The notes beneath the pieces are model-generated. The model worked only from the letters and a program-made list of their open reading frames with translations. It did not search any database and was not told the DNA's origin. Below are positions 10,765 to 22,800 of a stretch of DNA of 64,000 nt, in pieces (position 1 is the stretch's first letter; each line of letters begins with the position of its first letter). Source of the DNA: Dacryopinax spathularia (lineage: Eukaryota; Basidiomycota; Dacrymycetes; Dacrymycetales; Dacrymycetaceae); the NCBI GenBank assembly GCA_037974965.1, contig JBBPFI010000007.1, forward strand, positions 558,001 to 622,000. The letters run 5' to 3'. The translations under genes were made by a program, and so were the position numbers.

Positions 10765-13700
10765 CTAATATCTGCGCTTCTTGCCGAGAGCGGCAAGCTC
10801 CACCTTCTTCAGAAGCCCCTTCAAGCTCTTCCCCGCCTTGTCGCAATTACCCTCAAGCCAAGTTTCCATGTCTTCGCGAATCGCAGCGAGTTCCTGTGTC
10901 ACAGGTAGAGTTCCATCTGGCCGTACAAGGCACGGATTCAACAGGAGGTCGAACAGCCGATTCCAAAGATCGCACTGCCAATAGCGCTTCAGAGCTTGAG
11001 CGATCTTGTAGCGCTTGCGTGAGCTGCCGTCCAGCGCAGTACCGGTCGTCTCGATGTACTTGCCAAAGAGCATACAGAAGACGATGCTTGCAAGACCGAA
11101 ATAATCGCTCTGATAGGTCCAGGGACGGTTCTCCCTCAGTTCCACGCAGTCACGCTCATCCGCCGGCCAGTCAGCGATAAATTGCTGCCCAGCCGGGAAC
11201 AAGCTTGTATCGATCGCACGGCCAAAGTCGATCATCTTTATGCCCTTGTACGACCACCCGCCGTCGCCGTGACGGCTATATGATGAAGACCACGAGCTGG
11301 CGCCACCGGGAACATCTTCCAAACGCACTAAGCAGTTGTCGATCTTCATGTCTCCGTGGATGAAGCCTGCGTTATGTAGCCCTTCGACCAACCGGATCAA
11401 CTCGATTGAGAAGAACATAACTAGTAGCTCATCCATGCCCGGAATATTCGACGTGGACGAATTGGCTAACGATGCTTGGTTCACGGCATCAAGAAGCGTG
11501 CCTTGTTGACAGAAGTCAAGGAGCAGGAAGCTTTCGTCCTGATAAGCATAGAGAGATCTGGGCCGGATCACGGAGGGGCGTAGCCTATCGGGCAAGGCCT
11601 CCTGGATCCTTTGCAAAATCAGACCTTCCCAGACATTGCAGGGTCGCTCCGCCTTGATGGCGACGAGCTGTTCGCCTTCATCACTGTCCTCAAGGAGGTC
11701 ATAGTCGTCTTCGACGTCTTCGGCTTTCTCTACTTGCGCTAAGAAGACCGCACCGAAACCACCTTCGCCCAGCTTCTCCTTAACGTCGTACGTATCGTCA
11801 CCGAGCACGATCGGATATCGGTCTTCTGCGAGAATGGTGGTGGTGTTGCCGCTTTTGCGAGCCATCTTCTTGGCGTGCTTCTGAAGACCGTCCATCCTGT
11901 TTGCCTTCGATTGCCGAAGGTCATGGAAACCCGGGATCATATCTAGTGGCGGAAGTTGGGAAATGAGGAAGCCTTGAATGGGGAGGTCGAAAGGATTGCA
12001 TGGGTTAGGTGGGAAACTCTCTTCCAGTGATTCTGCAGTGGGCGATGTGGTACGCAAATGTTCCAGGCTGCTTGCGACGTTTTCCTCATGTGACTCAGGA
12101 TTCTGGGCAGCAACGGTGCCTTCAAGGTCGCTGGCAACTTTCTCGTCTGCGGTAACATACTCCGACCACCGGGCAGTGTCAGGTCGCTCAGAGTCTGACC
12201 GACTCTTCGCATCATCTTCGTCTTCATCGGTCCGGTTATCGTCCTGCCCTACAACACTGCCCATCTGGGTGAACTCGCACGTTCGCTCCGTGATAGGCGT
12301 CATGATGTTGAAGTTCCCCAATCTGGCATTCCGGCGAGCCTGCCGTTCTTGCTCTTGAGCGATGATCCAGCGTTCTTCGTCCGCTTCTGTCCAGGGAGTC
12401 TGTGGTTCCTCATCATGATCTTCAGCTTCCGGCTCGGCAGCAGGTGTACGGAGATGCGATAATTGAAGACGGGGGATAGATGTAGTGCGCGAGCCCTCGG
12501 CTGGCTGAGAGGTTTCCGGGCTACGGCTGACTTCTGTGGGCCGAGGAAGATCGATGAATGGGACAAATGCGGATTGCGGAGCTTGGGGCGAGACGATAGT
12601 CTTCGCATCCGTCTCTTCGTCAATGAAGGAGAACAACTTGGGCTTCTGCGCTTCGTTGACCGTGCCCTCACTCTCAGAGGCAGGGACTTCCGCAGGCGCA
12701 GCTGGTGACGGTGTCTTGGGCGCCTCTTGAGCGACCGGGTCTACAAAAGGCTGGAACATAGGAGCCGCCTTCTGGACAGGAGAGACGGACTTCCGAGCCT
12801 TCGGTTCAGGAGCCAAGTCGACATCCGGATCCACGAAAATGGCAAAAGGCTTCTTAGCGGACAGGCTGGCAGGCTTCACGCTTGAAGCTGATGGCGTCTT
12901 CGGTGCTGCGGCTGGTTCATCCACGAAGACCTCAAAGCTCGCTTTCTTCGCAGCGGACCGAGGTGGCGCAGCCTCATCGGTGAAGATGTTCAGTGGTTTA
13001 TAAGGCGTCTTGACCGGTTCGGGTTCAGGTTCGGGTTCATGTTCTTCGACATGCAGTTCTAGCAGCGTCCGTCCACTTGCTGAGCGACGCAGACTACCCT
13101 GAGCTGGAGTAGGCGTTGCCATGACTGAAGCCAGGGCTCCAAGTTGGAGCGGAGTTCGGGACGTGGAGAATGGCCCGGATGGTTTGCGCGCCGTTGCGTT
13201 CTCATTATGCTTCACGGAGGGAGGCGGTACCACAGGAGTCTGGGCAACGGGGCGGGGAGAAGGTTGTTCGTCGTCTCGGTCCGACTTGGTTGGGGAGGTG
13301 TTGAACAGCCCATAGACGTCGTCCAGTGCAGCACGCGTGTTGACTGTCGGCGCATCCAGCCTCATCGTCAGGCGCTCGCGTTCCGCCTCTTTGGCAGCGG
13401 CAGGTTCGACCGCATCCTTCAGAGGCTCGACGGTATCTGTTGAACCTGCTGGCGTGGAGGATGAGGGCTCTTCCTCCCAGATCTTACCCCACATCCCTCG
13501 CCTGCGGGCTCGCATCTCGTCCAAACTCCACTCGATGCCATCTTTGTACATCTGTGCCAGGTCGATGTGGATTTGTTCGCCTTTCCCGGATTTGGATACG
13601 CCTGGTACGAGTTTGCGAGTTGCTGGCTTGGGAACGAAGGGCTCGTCCAAGCTGCGAGGTTCACTGAAAGTGAGCGGGCCGCTGGAGGATCCGCTGGAAG

Positions 13701-14996
13701 GCGGCTTGGCGGATGACGGAGCGGGGGCTGGAGCAGAGATCTTGGACGCTGCTGGAGGTGGAGCGGAGGGCGAGAAGTTCTTGAAAGGATTCTGGCGAAG
13801 TAGCTGTTCTTCGGTCGGTTTCACCGAACGCGAGAAGACATCCTCCGATGCTTTATGGGACGGCGTCTTGGTGGCGGACTAGATACTCGAGATCAGAAAC
13901 AAGCTAGGCGAAAAGCGGTGTAATGAACAAACCTCATCCAAATCCTGATAAACCTCCACTTTGCGTGCGGGAGTTGCTCCGTGTCCGGTAATAGCAGGAC
14001 CACGCATCTTCAGCTTCTCCCCTTTCCAAGGTCCAGCAGCTTGCGTATTCTCCTTGATTCTGCTGGCCTTGGTGCCCACATCAGGCCAAGCATTGAGTTC
14101 CAGGCTCGGATCCTTATTCTCTTCATCGACAAAGACTGGGATAGCCGAGTTCGTCTTCGCAGCAGGAGTCGTAACAGGACCTGCAGCACCCAACGGGCCT
14201 CCACCAGATACGGAACGCGGAGCAAGAGCTTGCCGACGGCCCGTGCTGGGCGCATCGTTTGATAGATGTGGTGCTGGATTCGGCTCTGCCGGTGCGAGGA
14301 GCATTCGCTTCTGGAACTCGGCAAATCGAGATGGTAGCCGGTTGACAGGCTGGGCCTTGCGCGCTATTCCGAGCTGGAAAATCTCGTTGGCCTTGTCGCG
14401 ACTGGGGGTTCAGGTCAGGGCGCTGCAGTACGCGTGATGGAGGATGTAACTCACCTGCCGCTCTTCTCCAGTACTGTCGCGTACTCCTCATACAATAACG
14501 CGTAATGTGTTCCAATCTCATTTGCAAGCAGGTGCTGGAAGATGACCTGCGGGTCGTGCACGTAGGAAGCATACGTTACCCAGATCTTCAAATAGCGCAA
14601 GTCGCTCTTGTATCTCGGGTCATCCTTGAACCTTCGCGCCGTTCGTTCAAGGAGAGGGATAATACCGCTCTCTGCAGTTTGGCCAGCGGGGTAGTTGTCG
14701 ATTGTCCATTTGACGAACTTGACGTATGGTTCCAGTGGGTCATCGTATCCATCCGCAGCCTCAGCAGCCTCTACAGCAGCAATATCGGCCTCGTGTCTAT
14801 CTCGTCCCGCTTGTAATGCAGCCAGACGATCCTGACGCGGTGCAGAAAACACGCTCTGAAGCGCTGAGGCTGAGCGACCATGGCGTAACGGCTGAATGTT
14901 CTCCTTCTGTCTTTCGATGAGAGCAAAGTCGACTACGGGCGTGTGGGATGGCGGTGATGGCGGATGAAGTGGTGCCGGAGTCGCTGGGGTTGCCAT
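10765..14996 (-). CDS. BUB1: Combined Bub1/Mad3 (MadBub) spindle-checkpoint kinase
   Basis: Three exons, with introns at 14402-14454 and 13879-13932. Residues about 25-33 carry a first KEN box (ERQKENIQPL), followed by the Mad3/Bub1 TPR region (DPLEPYVKFVKWTIDNYP, YLKIWVTYA, NEIGTHYALLYEEYA). Exon 2 has IPVFVDEE, a second KEN (ASRIKENTQAAGPW) and KVEVYQDLDE. Exon 3 begins with a Bub3-binding GLEBS motif (MYKDGIEWSLDEMRARRRG). A long linker with repeated F-x-F-V-D motifs precedes a C-terminal kinase: KLGEGGFGAVFLAQV (P-loop), VAIKAERP, FIHGDMKIDNCLV (catalytic loop), IKMIDFGRAID (DFG) and DYFGLASIVFCMLFGKY. Known role: kinetochore checkpoint signalling and APC/C-Cdc20 inhibition. Carrying both KEN boxes and an intact kinase suggests one protein does both Bub1 and Mad3 work. 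The start at 14996 (MATPATP) is chosen because the upstream in-frame ATG at 15104 crowds the divergent promoter. Confidence 0.92.
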
Positions 14997-15247
14997 ATTG
15001 GCGATGTCGAAGGCGCCGAATCGGCGTGTGGTGTCGATGTCGAAAGCACAATATCCTTTGGTGCTGTACGACGCGTGATAGTGGAAGTCACGTTCTGAGG
15101 TCACATGACCTTTTTCAGCTTAGCTTCCGGTCATCGCCACCCCGCCCCGACCGCCACAACCGAGCGAGGACACCAACTTTCGACTCACAGACAACGCAGC
15201 ACAACCATAACGCGGCATTGTCCGCGACGGCACAGTTCGCGGCCACC

Positions 15248-16747
15248 ATGGTCGACGAAGACATCGACTCGCTCTTCGAGGACGGGTCCGGGGCATACGA
15301 TGACGAGGAATTCGACGACTTCCTGGCGAGGGATCTTGCCCAAGATCATGAAGATCCTCTGAACGTGCCCGACCTCGACGAAAATGCGCATTCACGCGCA
15401 ACAACGAGCTCTGTTGGCTCACCATCACCTCCTGGAACATTTCTAGGTTTGCACCTACCGAGATCAAGATCCACGACTTCTGGTACGTCTCATCTCCCAA
15501 TCACTCCATCGCCATTCCGGTCTGACTGTGTCCCGCAAGAATCCGGGTCGTCGACACCGTCTTCCGCTGGTGGGTCTCGTGCAGGGAGTGTTTTGGGGGC
15601 CGGCTATGGCGCTCATGAGCCAGTAGCACAAAATGTGGGGACCATTGCACCTTCTGTGTCCCCATTAACAGCTGCTAAAATAGCACCATTGGGTGCTTAT
15701 CCAGTTTCCCATGCCATACCTCCCGCTCCACAGGGAGGGTATCGGCCTTCATCAACTCATCGACCGTGGCCGAGGATAGGCACGACGTCGGCGAATCAAG
15801 CTCAAGGCCATTCGCGCTCTCAAGGCTTTCTGTCTTCGCAGAAGAAGATCTTTGGCAAGGCAGGCGAAATTGGTGGCTTAGATCCAGCAGCCCCGTTTCG
15901 GCCCCTAGGCGCTTCGCCGGACGACGCGATAGATCTTACTCGCGCTTCACACCTGTATGCGAAGATACCGCCTCAGTTTCCCAAGAGAACCAACAAACCG
16001 GCAACGCGAGCTGCTTTCGCCAGTCTTCCACCATCATTGCTCCAATCGCTATCAAGCCTTCTTACTGACCCGCCTGTCTTGCCACCAAAATTGCATGCGC
16101 TGTTGGATTCCTTCCTGCACCCGTCCGATGATGGAGAAACCACGTCTTCGCCAACTCTGCGAGAGCTGATGGTGGCACTGCGAACGTATGTGCCGCACCT
16201 GGCCGGACCGCCAGACAGTCGCGCTTCATCCCCAGCAGCAAGTGTCGCATCCACATCCGCCGCCCGAACCTATACTCCCAGAAATCTCGGCATCGGCACT
16301 GTACCACGACGGCCTCTACGTCAAGCACGAGCAGGCAGTGTCGCCTCCGCACCGGAATATGCCCCTTCACCCATCGATACCATTTTAGCATCTATACCCT
16401 CCCGGAACTCTGTTCCGCCTATCCCACCATCTCACCACGTGCATCAAACGAAACTACGGAAGCTCAAGGATCTCCGAGCCGAGCTTGAAATGCAGCGTCA
16501 GCAAATAGCACGCGCATATACACAAGCCAAAGTGCGCCTACGAGATCTGCAAGTGGAGGAGAGCGTGCTGGAGAACACAAAGAAGAAGCTCAAGGTGGCC
16601 GAGAGCAAACGGCTGAAGCAAGCCAGTGCGTCCATGTCGCCGAGCGTGTCCGGCGGTGATGTACCCGACGTGGACATGACAGGCTTGGACTCCATTCTTG
16701 CGTGGGCCGGCATGGATCAGAGCGAGACAACTGCGTTCTTGTCCTAG
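15248..16747 (+). CDS. Unrecognised protein with acidic N-terminus and C-terminal coiled coil
   Basis: A single-exon ORF of about 500 codons starting at an ATG in good context (ccaccATGG). The first 40 residues are acidic (MVDEDIDSLFEDGSGAYDDE). The middle is Ser/Pro/Thr/Ala-rich and probably disordered, with a conserved-looking patch around DAIDLTRASHLYAKIPPQF and SLLTDPPVLPPKLHALLDSF. Near residues 400-460 a strong coiled coil is visible (KLRKLKDLRAELEMQRQQIA, KVRLRDLQVEESVLENTKKK). The end is DVDMTGLDSILAWAGMDQSE. I do not recognise the family. It is divergent from BUB1 with only about 250 bp between starts, so the two may share a promoter, but no functional link can be read from sequence. 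The ORF stays open for 100 codons upstream; the downstream Met is preferred because that extension overlaps the BUB1 5' region. Confidence 0.75.
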   Translation: MVDEDIDSLFEDGSGAYDDEEFDDFLARDLAQDHEDPLNVPDLDENAHSRATTSSVGSPSPPGTFLGLHLPRSRSTTSGTSHLPITPSPFRSDCVPQESGSSTPSSAGGSRAGSVLGAGYGAHEPVAQNVGTIAPSVSPLTAAKIAPLGAYPVSHAIPPAPQGGYRPSSTHRPWPRIGTTSANQAQGHSRSQGFLSSQKKIFGKAGEIGGLDPAAPFRPLGASPDDAIDLTRASHLYAKIPPQFPKRTNKPATRAAFASLPPSLLQSLSSLLTDPPVLPPKLHALLDSFLHPSDDGETTSSPTLRELMVALRTYVPHLAGPPDSRASSPAASVASTSAARTYTPRNLGIGTVPRRPLRQARAGSVASAPEYAPSPIDTILASIPSRNSVPPIPPSHHVHQTKLRKLKDLRAELEMQRQQIARAYTQAKVRLRDLQVEESVLENTKKKLKVAESKRLKQASASMSPSVSGGDVPDVDMTGLDSILAWAGMDQSETTAFLS

Positions 16748-16886
16748 TCCGTCCGGCTATGTTTATCGTATCATTCTTTCTGGGGTCCACGCATTGCACT
16801 GGAGGTACTTCTGTAATTTATTCGTCCGACTTTGTATTCCACATTGTAGCACTATACATTTACTAATTCGATGAAGAAAATGATGA

Positions 16887-19572
16887 CTATAGCTTGTAAT
16901 TTGTCTCCACACCGGCCTGTTCACGAAGCTTCTGCCCTTTCTCCACGTACTCGTGCAAGCATTCGGGATTTCTGAGCGTGGCCGAGTTGATCGTGGACAA
17001 GGGTGCGCCGTTGATAAGCTGAGAGCGCTTAGCAACTACTACACAAAGTGGACACAGAATTGCAAAGGCGTACCTTCTTCACCGTCACCTCCACTAGCTT
17101 ACCATTCAGCGTATATGGGATGTCATTGACTTGTAGGATGACTTCGGGAACGTGGCGCGGTGACCGTCGTTCTCGAATAACCTTCTTGACCGTTTTGACC
17201 ACATCGTCCCATGACGGCTCCCCATGCCAATTCGGATTCATCTTGAGGAAAAGCACGACCTTTTCATCTGCACCACCTCTAACCTTCAAACCGACCACGA
17301 GTGCATCGGCGATCGCTGCTCCGATAGGGTTGTGATCATCCAATGTGGAGATCGCGGAGTAGATCTCTGCGCTTCCGAATCGTACTCCGCCAGGATTGAG
17401 TACACCGTCCGAACGGCCGAGCATGATCACGCCGCCGGCGTTGTGCATCCTTGATGCAGTGATAACCACATGGTCCCCATGGTCTGAAGTGATACATAAG
17501 ACGCAACGTTGTGGATGCAGAAGGCCAAACTCACACCATGCACCCGGTACCTCCTGATAGTAGGCCTCCATATACCGCTTTCGTGCGGCCTTCACGTCCT
17601 CATCCGATCCGAAGCCAGGCAGCGGCCAGAAGCCTATAGGCTGGGCCACGAAGGGGAGCGTGCAGATCAGCTCGCCCTCCATGTCCTGTGCATTCGAGAC
17701 AGACACGGGTGCTGGATGGACGGTCACGCCCATGCCCAACATTCTTGTTTGCACTTCACCACGGAAGACAGGCAGAGCAGTGTTATGGCCCACGAATAGC
17801 GAGCAAATGTCAGTGCCGCCTAAGAGATGTCAGCTTCATTGCACCTTTGGTACAGAGCATGGGCTGACCGGATATGGATGCCAGAATGGCATTCGGATGA
17901 ATATGCTTGTATACATAATCATACTGGGATGCGGCAAGCGGGGAGCCAGTAGACATGATCATTCGTATTGACGAAAGATCATGCATATCTCGAGGTTCAT
18001 ACACTTTCTGGAAGCCTAAGTCAGAAAGGACAGGCTGAACACCAGAATATGAACCTACTTCGAGCTCGTCTAGATACTTCGCGCTGCCAAGGAGCCTTAG
18101 AAGGCTGTGTATTGCCAATGCAAGCTACGCACCTCGTCCCGAACACGGTAATTTTGCATTGTTCAACCAGTCGCCATAGTATAGCTGGATCCTTCAATGG
18201 GCTGCAGTCATACAACACAAGTGTGCATCCAGCTACGAGGCCCGACATAAGGTAGTTCCACATCATCCATCCTCTGCACGCGCCGTCAGCAGTCTTCTCA
18301 GCGATGTGCAAAATTCTCACGTAGTGGTGTAATAGAAGAAAACGTCGTTCGGGGTAAAGTCGCCGCATATAAGCAGTTCCTTCATGAGTTGCAAGAGCAT
18401 TCCTCCAGCGCGATGGACAATGGGTTTCGGCTTGCCTGAAGGTGCGTCAGATGGACTCTTTTCCAGTCAGGCATCTGACTGACCAGTGGTTCCCGAGCTG
18501 AAGAGAATCCATAGCGGCCAATCGAATCCTTTTCTGCAGAATTCGATAGGCTTGCCTTCTACCTCTGAGCTCGGAGCCAAGAAGTCGTCCCACGTCACCC
18601 AGTTGTGCTGAGGTTCATACGGCGGACATGGTTCCGAGGGCGGAAGACCAGAGATAATCACCACCTTTTCAGGGGCAGTTGTGAGCCGAGAAAGAACCGA
18701 AGTAAGTTTTGGGATATGAGCATGACATCGACCATTGTATCTGCCACGACGGTCAGTCTTGCGCTGCTTTGGATAAGGGTGAATCAGAACCTACACTGTT
18801 CCGTTGACTGAGAAGATCACCTTCGGTTTCACTTGCTCCAATCGTTCAAGTACACCATCAGGTCCAAAGTCGGCTGCGGCGCTGACCCATATTCCCCCCA
18901 ACGCGGTTGTAGCGAGGCATGCGACAATGTTCTCCTAGAGAAATGTCAGAGGTTCCGCTGGAGGGGTCTGCATCAGTGCTCACGATGTTATTTGACGAGT
19001 AGGCAGCAACTCTGTCTCCAGGTTTGACGAATCTCCGTAACGAGTGAACCAGTCTTGCAGTTAGGCTGTAGAGCTCCCCGTAGGTCACACTCCTGAGCTT
19101 GGGCTGAGGGTTGTTCGCGGTCGGCTCGACTGGTAGAGCTGTGAGGCCAGCATACGACGGAAGAGCGAGATAGGCACACCTGCCTGTACCAGAGCAGTTT
19201 TGGAGGACTTCGCATGTCGCAGGAGATTCTCCGCGAAGTTCAGGGATGATCCGGGAAAGAAGGGAGGAATGTCGTTGATCTTGAGGGACGTGTCGACCGC
19301 CTGGATTCACAGTGAGCCGATATTGAATGGGACAATGACAACTGACGCACCCCAAATGATCCCCTATCCCCTATCACGTTCGTCCAGTCCCACACCTCCT
19401 CCCAAAACTGTCCGTAACTTGATGGCGAAGTAGACCACTTGTACAAATCCTCATAGTGCTCCAAGTTCAGCCCGAACTTCTTGTTGATGTGCTGCCGGAA
19501 CAGGCTGGTTTGGGTCTTCTCTGGTGCGGGCGGCGCGTAGAGCAATGGTCGATCTCGCGCCGCGAAGGACAT
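16887..19572 (-). CDS. Acetoacetyl-CoA synthetase (acetoacetate-CoA ligase)
   Basis: Acetyl-CoA-synthetase-like AMP-forming enzyme. The N-terminal cap reads SLFRQHINKKFGLNLEHYED and WSTSPSSYGQFWEEVWDWTN. The P-loop is WILFSSGTTGQ. Later segments are VMIMSTGSPLAASQYDYVY, EGELICTLPFVAQPIGFWPL, DHVVITASRMHNAGGVIMLG, RSDGVLNPGGVRFGSAEIY and, near the C-terminus, DIPYTLNGKLVEVTVKK containing the NGK lysine expected for adenylation. This combination, especially the LPF..QP..FW and GRSDGVLNPGGVRFGSAEIY blocks, is typical of AACS rather than acetyl-CoA synthetase. The enzyme activates acetoacetate to acetoacetyl-CoA in the cytosol for sterol or fatty-acid synthesis. The gene is cut by many small introns (at least eight), so no single frame covers it. 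The start is the first Met of the cap exon (MSFAARDRP); the stop follows VETNYKL. Confidence 0.9.
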
Positions 19573-19820
19573 CGTTACGAGATGTTACAGCGATAGATGA
19601 AGAAGACAAGGACGTGCGGGGGTGGCTCGTTAGAGTTGTTGACCTTCATACCAACGGCCCGATTAACCGGCCGGAGCTTCTGGTCCCTGAAACGCGGGGA
19701 AGTGGTTTCGGCAATACCCGGTGATAATCAGTGGAAAGCTGCAGAGGCGAAGGGGCGAAGTCCGTGCGCCTCGTATTCTTCGTTGGTACATTAGTTGACA
19801 TTATTAGATATTACTCTCAA

Positions 19821-22800
19821 TTATACTTCTGTAGGATCAGGAAGATTAAACTCTAGCCTAATCAACCAATTTTCTCGTTCATACTTCCACCCCCTCAAAG
19901 CCCTCTTCAGCTCAGTTTCAACTGTGCGCAAAGTCTCGCTCGGCGTATTCAAGCTCGACATAAAGTAGACCGTCTTGCCCAAAGAACGAGTGTGGATTCC
20001 CGCCGGAAGATCACTCGACCATGTCCGCTGCATATACTCGAGGAATTTCTTGCCGCCTTCTGCTGCATATCCTGGTCGGGCGATCAGGTCAGCATTTAGC
20101 CCACATACGTGACTTATGAGCGCACCTTCCCCAGGCAGATCCAGAGTGACGGCAAGCACAGTCCCCATTGCCATGGTCTTCTTGACAGCTCGTAAATGCG
20201 AGATCCTCATGACAGCCTTCAAACTCCACAAGCTCCACACCTCATTAGCGGCTGGTTCTCCTATCATTTCATCCCGCGATGTGGGTCCAGTGTCTGTCCG
20301 CCTCGCCGCTGTAGCCCATTCCTCCCTGGCAGTCCCCCAGCCGTCGCTGCTCTTCACCTCCTCAATGAGGTCCATTGACTTGAGCGCCACAGCACACCCG
20401 ACAGGGTGAGCCGTATAGCTATGCCCATGCAAGAGCGCCTGCTCAGTGCGATCGCCGGCGAACGTCCGGAAGATCGACTCGGAGGCGAGGGTCACGCTCA
20501 TGGGTACCAGACCGCCAGTGAGGATTTTCGCGTAGGTCGCTATGTCCGGTTTGACGCCGAGGACCTTCGACGGTGACACACCCAAGCGGTAAAAGCCGGT
20601 GAATACCTCGTCGAAGATCACTGGCAGACCTTGCCATTCCCGTGCTTTGGCCTCTGCAGATCGTCTGGATAGTGCAGCCTCGCCCGATATGGACGGATCT
20701 TGTTGCGCGACCGCCAATTTCCAAGCCAAGGGAGTGTAGGGCGATTTTTCTACGAAGGGAGTGGTTTCCACATCGTCATCGTCATCCACGAGATCCGATG
20801 CAGTAGGCAAGACAGCCATGTCTTCTTCTTCTATGATCAGAGCAGCATCCCTTGCAGCAGCTCCATAACCGATAGGGGGTACTTCAGGCAAGGGATCATT
20901 CGGTACTACCTCCTCCTCTACGTGGTCAACCGGGACGGGAATCGTGGTACCAAATGCACGGCCGAAGGAGCGAACAGTGTCGATCAAGATGCGCTGGAAG
21001 AGCGGGTCGACAAAGACCATCCCTCCCGCACCAAGGCAAATTGGTTCGATGAGCAAGGCGCCGAACTTTTTGCCCTCCGCAATCGCGCCGAGCAACTTTC
21101 GTTCGATGTAGTCCCGATATCGTGGCGCAACCCAGCTATTCAAGCGGGCTTCAACGTCGTACATCTGCCGAAGGCTTCGCACCCTGTATCGCTGGGGAGG
21201 CTCCATACCCGGATCTGGGGAGATCCGCCTGACGGGCAGTTCGAGCACCACCTTCCCGCGCTGGATACTTATGCTCGGAGGGTCAAGCCAAAGCCCTCTG
21301 CCCTTGTACCAGGGCACAGCGGCATTGTATACGGACGGCTCGCTCGCGTCCATCGCCCCGATGGTATCGCCATGATAGCTTCCGGAAATACCAATGATAC
21401 CCAGTTCCTCCCCAACCTTCGCCTCCTGGGCAGGGCTCTGTTGAGGGGAGCTCTCTTGTGAGAGGCTCTCTGACATGGTGCTGTCTTCCGAAGTGCTCTC
21501 TTCCGAAGTGCTCTCTTCCGAAGTGCTTTCTTCCGAAGTGCTGTCCTGCGACGTGCTGTTCTGCGAAGAGCTGTCCTGCGAAGAGCTGTCCTGCGACGTG
21601 CTCTCTTGTGCAGCGCTCGCCGGCGACGCGACCTGTTCTGCGGCGCTCTCTTGCGGGGCGCTCCCTTGAGCGGAGCTTTCTTGCGGGGAGCCCTCCTGGG
21701 AGGAAGCAGCTATCCGCGGGGCACCAGCTCGAGCCCGCCTGAGCGCTACACTCCGCGTAGCCATCTTGATCGCCACCTCAACAGCCGTGCTCCCATCATC
21801 GCTCCAAAACACCCGATCCGCCCACCCCTCCCCGGGTCCTCCAGGGCCGATGAGCCGTTCAGCCAACTGCAGGGCAGGCTCGTGCACCGCGGAGGGGAAG
21901 ATGACGTGCCCGTATCTGCCGGCAGCGTGGGCGGCGGCGAGGGTCAGGGAGGGGTGGCCGTGACCCCAGGCTTGGGTCCACCAGGAGGCGGAGCCGTCGT
22001 AGGTTGTTTCGAGGAGACTGGGAGCTATTTCTGGGTCGCCGAGGGAGGCTCGGGAGGTGGGAGTGCTGGTAGTCAAAGAACCGGGTCCGTGAGTGGTGGT
22101 GGGTGCGTGGGCGGTAAGGGAGTCGGGTGCGGTGAGGGCATCGTTATCGGTGATGGATGCCTGCGTGGCGACAGACTCCTCGACGTGGACGAGTTCTTCG
22201 GCGTCGACGGCGTCCTCAGCGTCCTCAGATTCCTCAGCATCGTCAAACTCCTCAGCGGCCACGGACTCCTCAGCATCATCAGACTCCTCAGTGTCCACAA
22301 ATTCCTCAGCGACGATGGGATGTCTGAGGGGCACGGGAGTGTCCGATTGATAGACAGAATACATATCGCCCTCCGCACTGTCGATCACCATGACACTCCT
22401 GACCTTCTCATGTTGGGTAAACGGCCACCAAACGACCTCCTTCGCGGTCGGTCCAGCAGCTTCGAGCGCGTCGAGCCTGGCTTCGTGTCGTTTTCTCAGG
22501 TCGTGCAGAACGGGGCGGAGTGGGGAGGCGTCCGTATCGGCCAGGCTGGAATAGTACTGTTCCAGCGCTTTCTGATCTTCCTTATGGTTCGCGAGTCGTG
22601 CCGGAGGAGGGGGAAGAGTCCAGAGTCCCATATCCCGCGCCTCTTTCCCGAAGTAGTCCTTCAAGTACTCCCAGTTCCTGTAATACTCCTCCTGAAAGAG
22701 CAGCACACCTGAGACGTCCCACCCTCTCAGGTGCAAGCTCTCCCATGCGCTGATCGTTGCAGAAATCCCTCCTAGCTTCGAGTCGCCCACTAGGAGGACA

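Noticed and set aside
21606-22712. 368-codon plus-strand ORF
   Set aside because: Antisense of the biotin fusion gene; Gly/Val-rich repeats mirror the coding repeats on the other strand.
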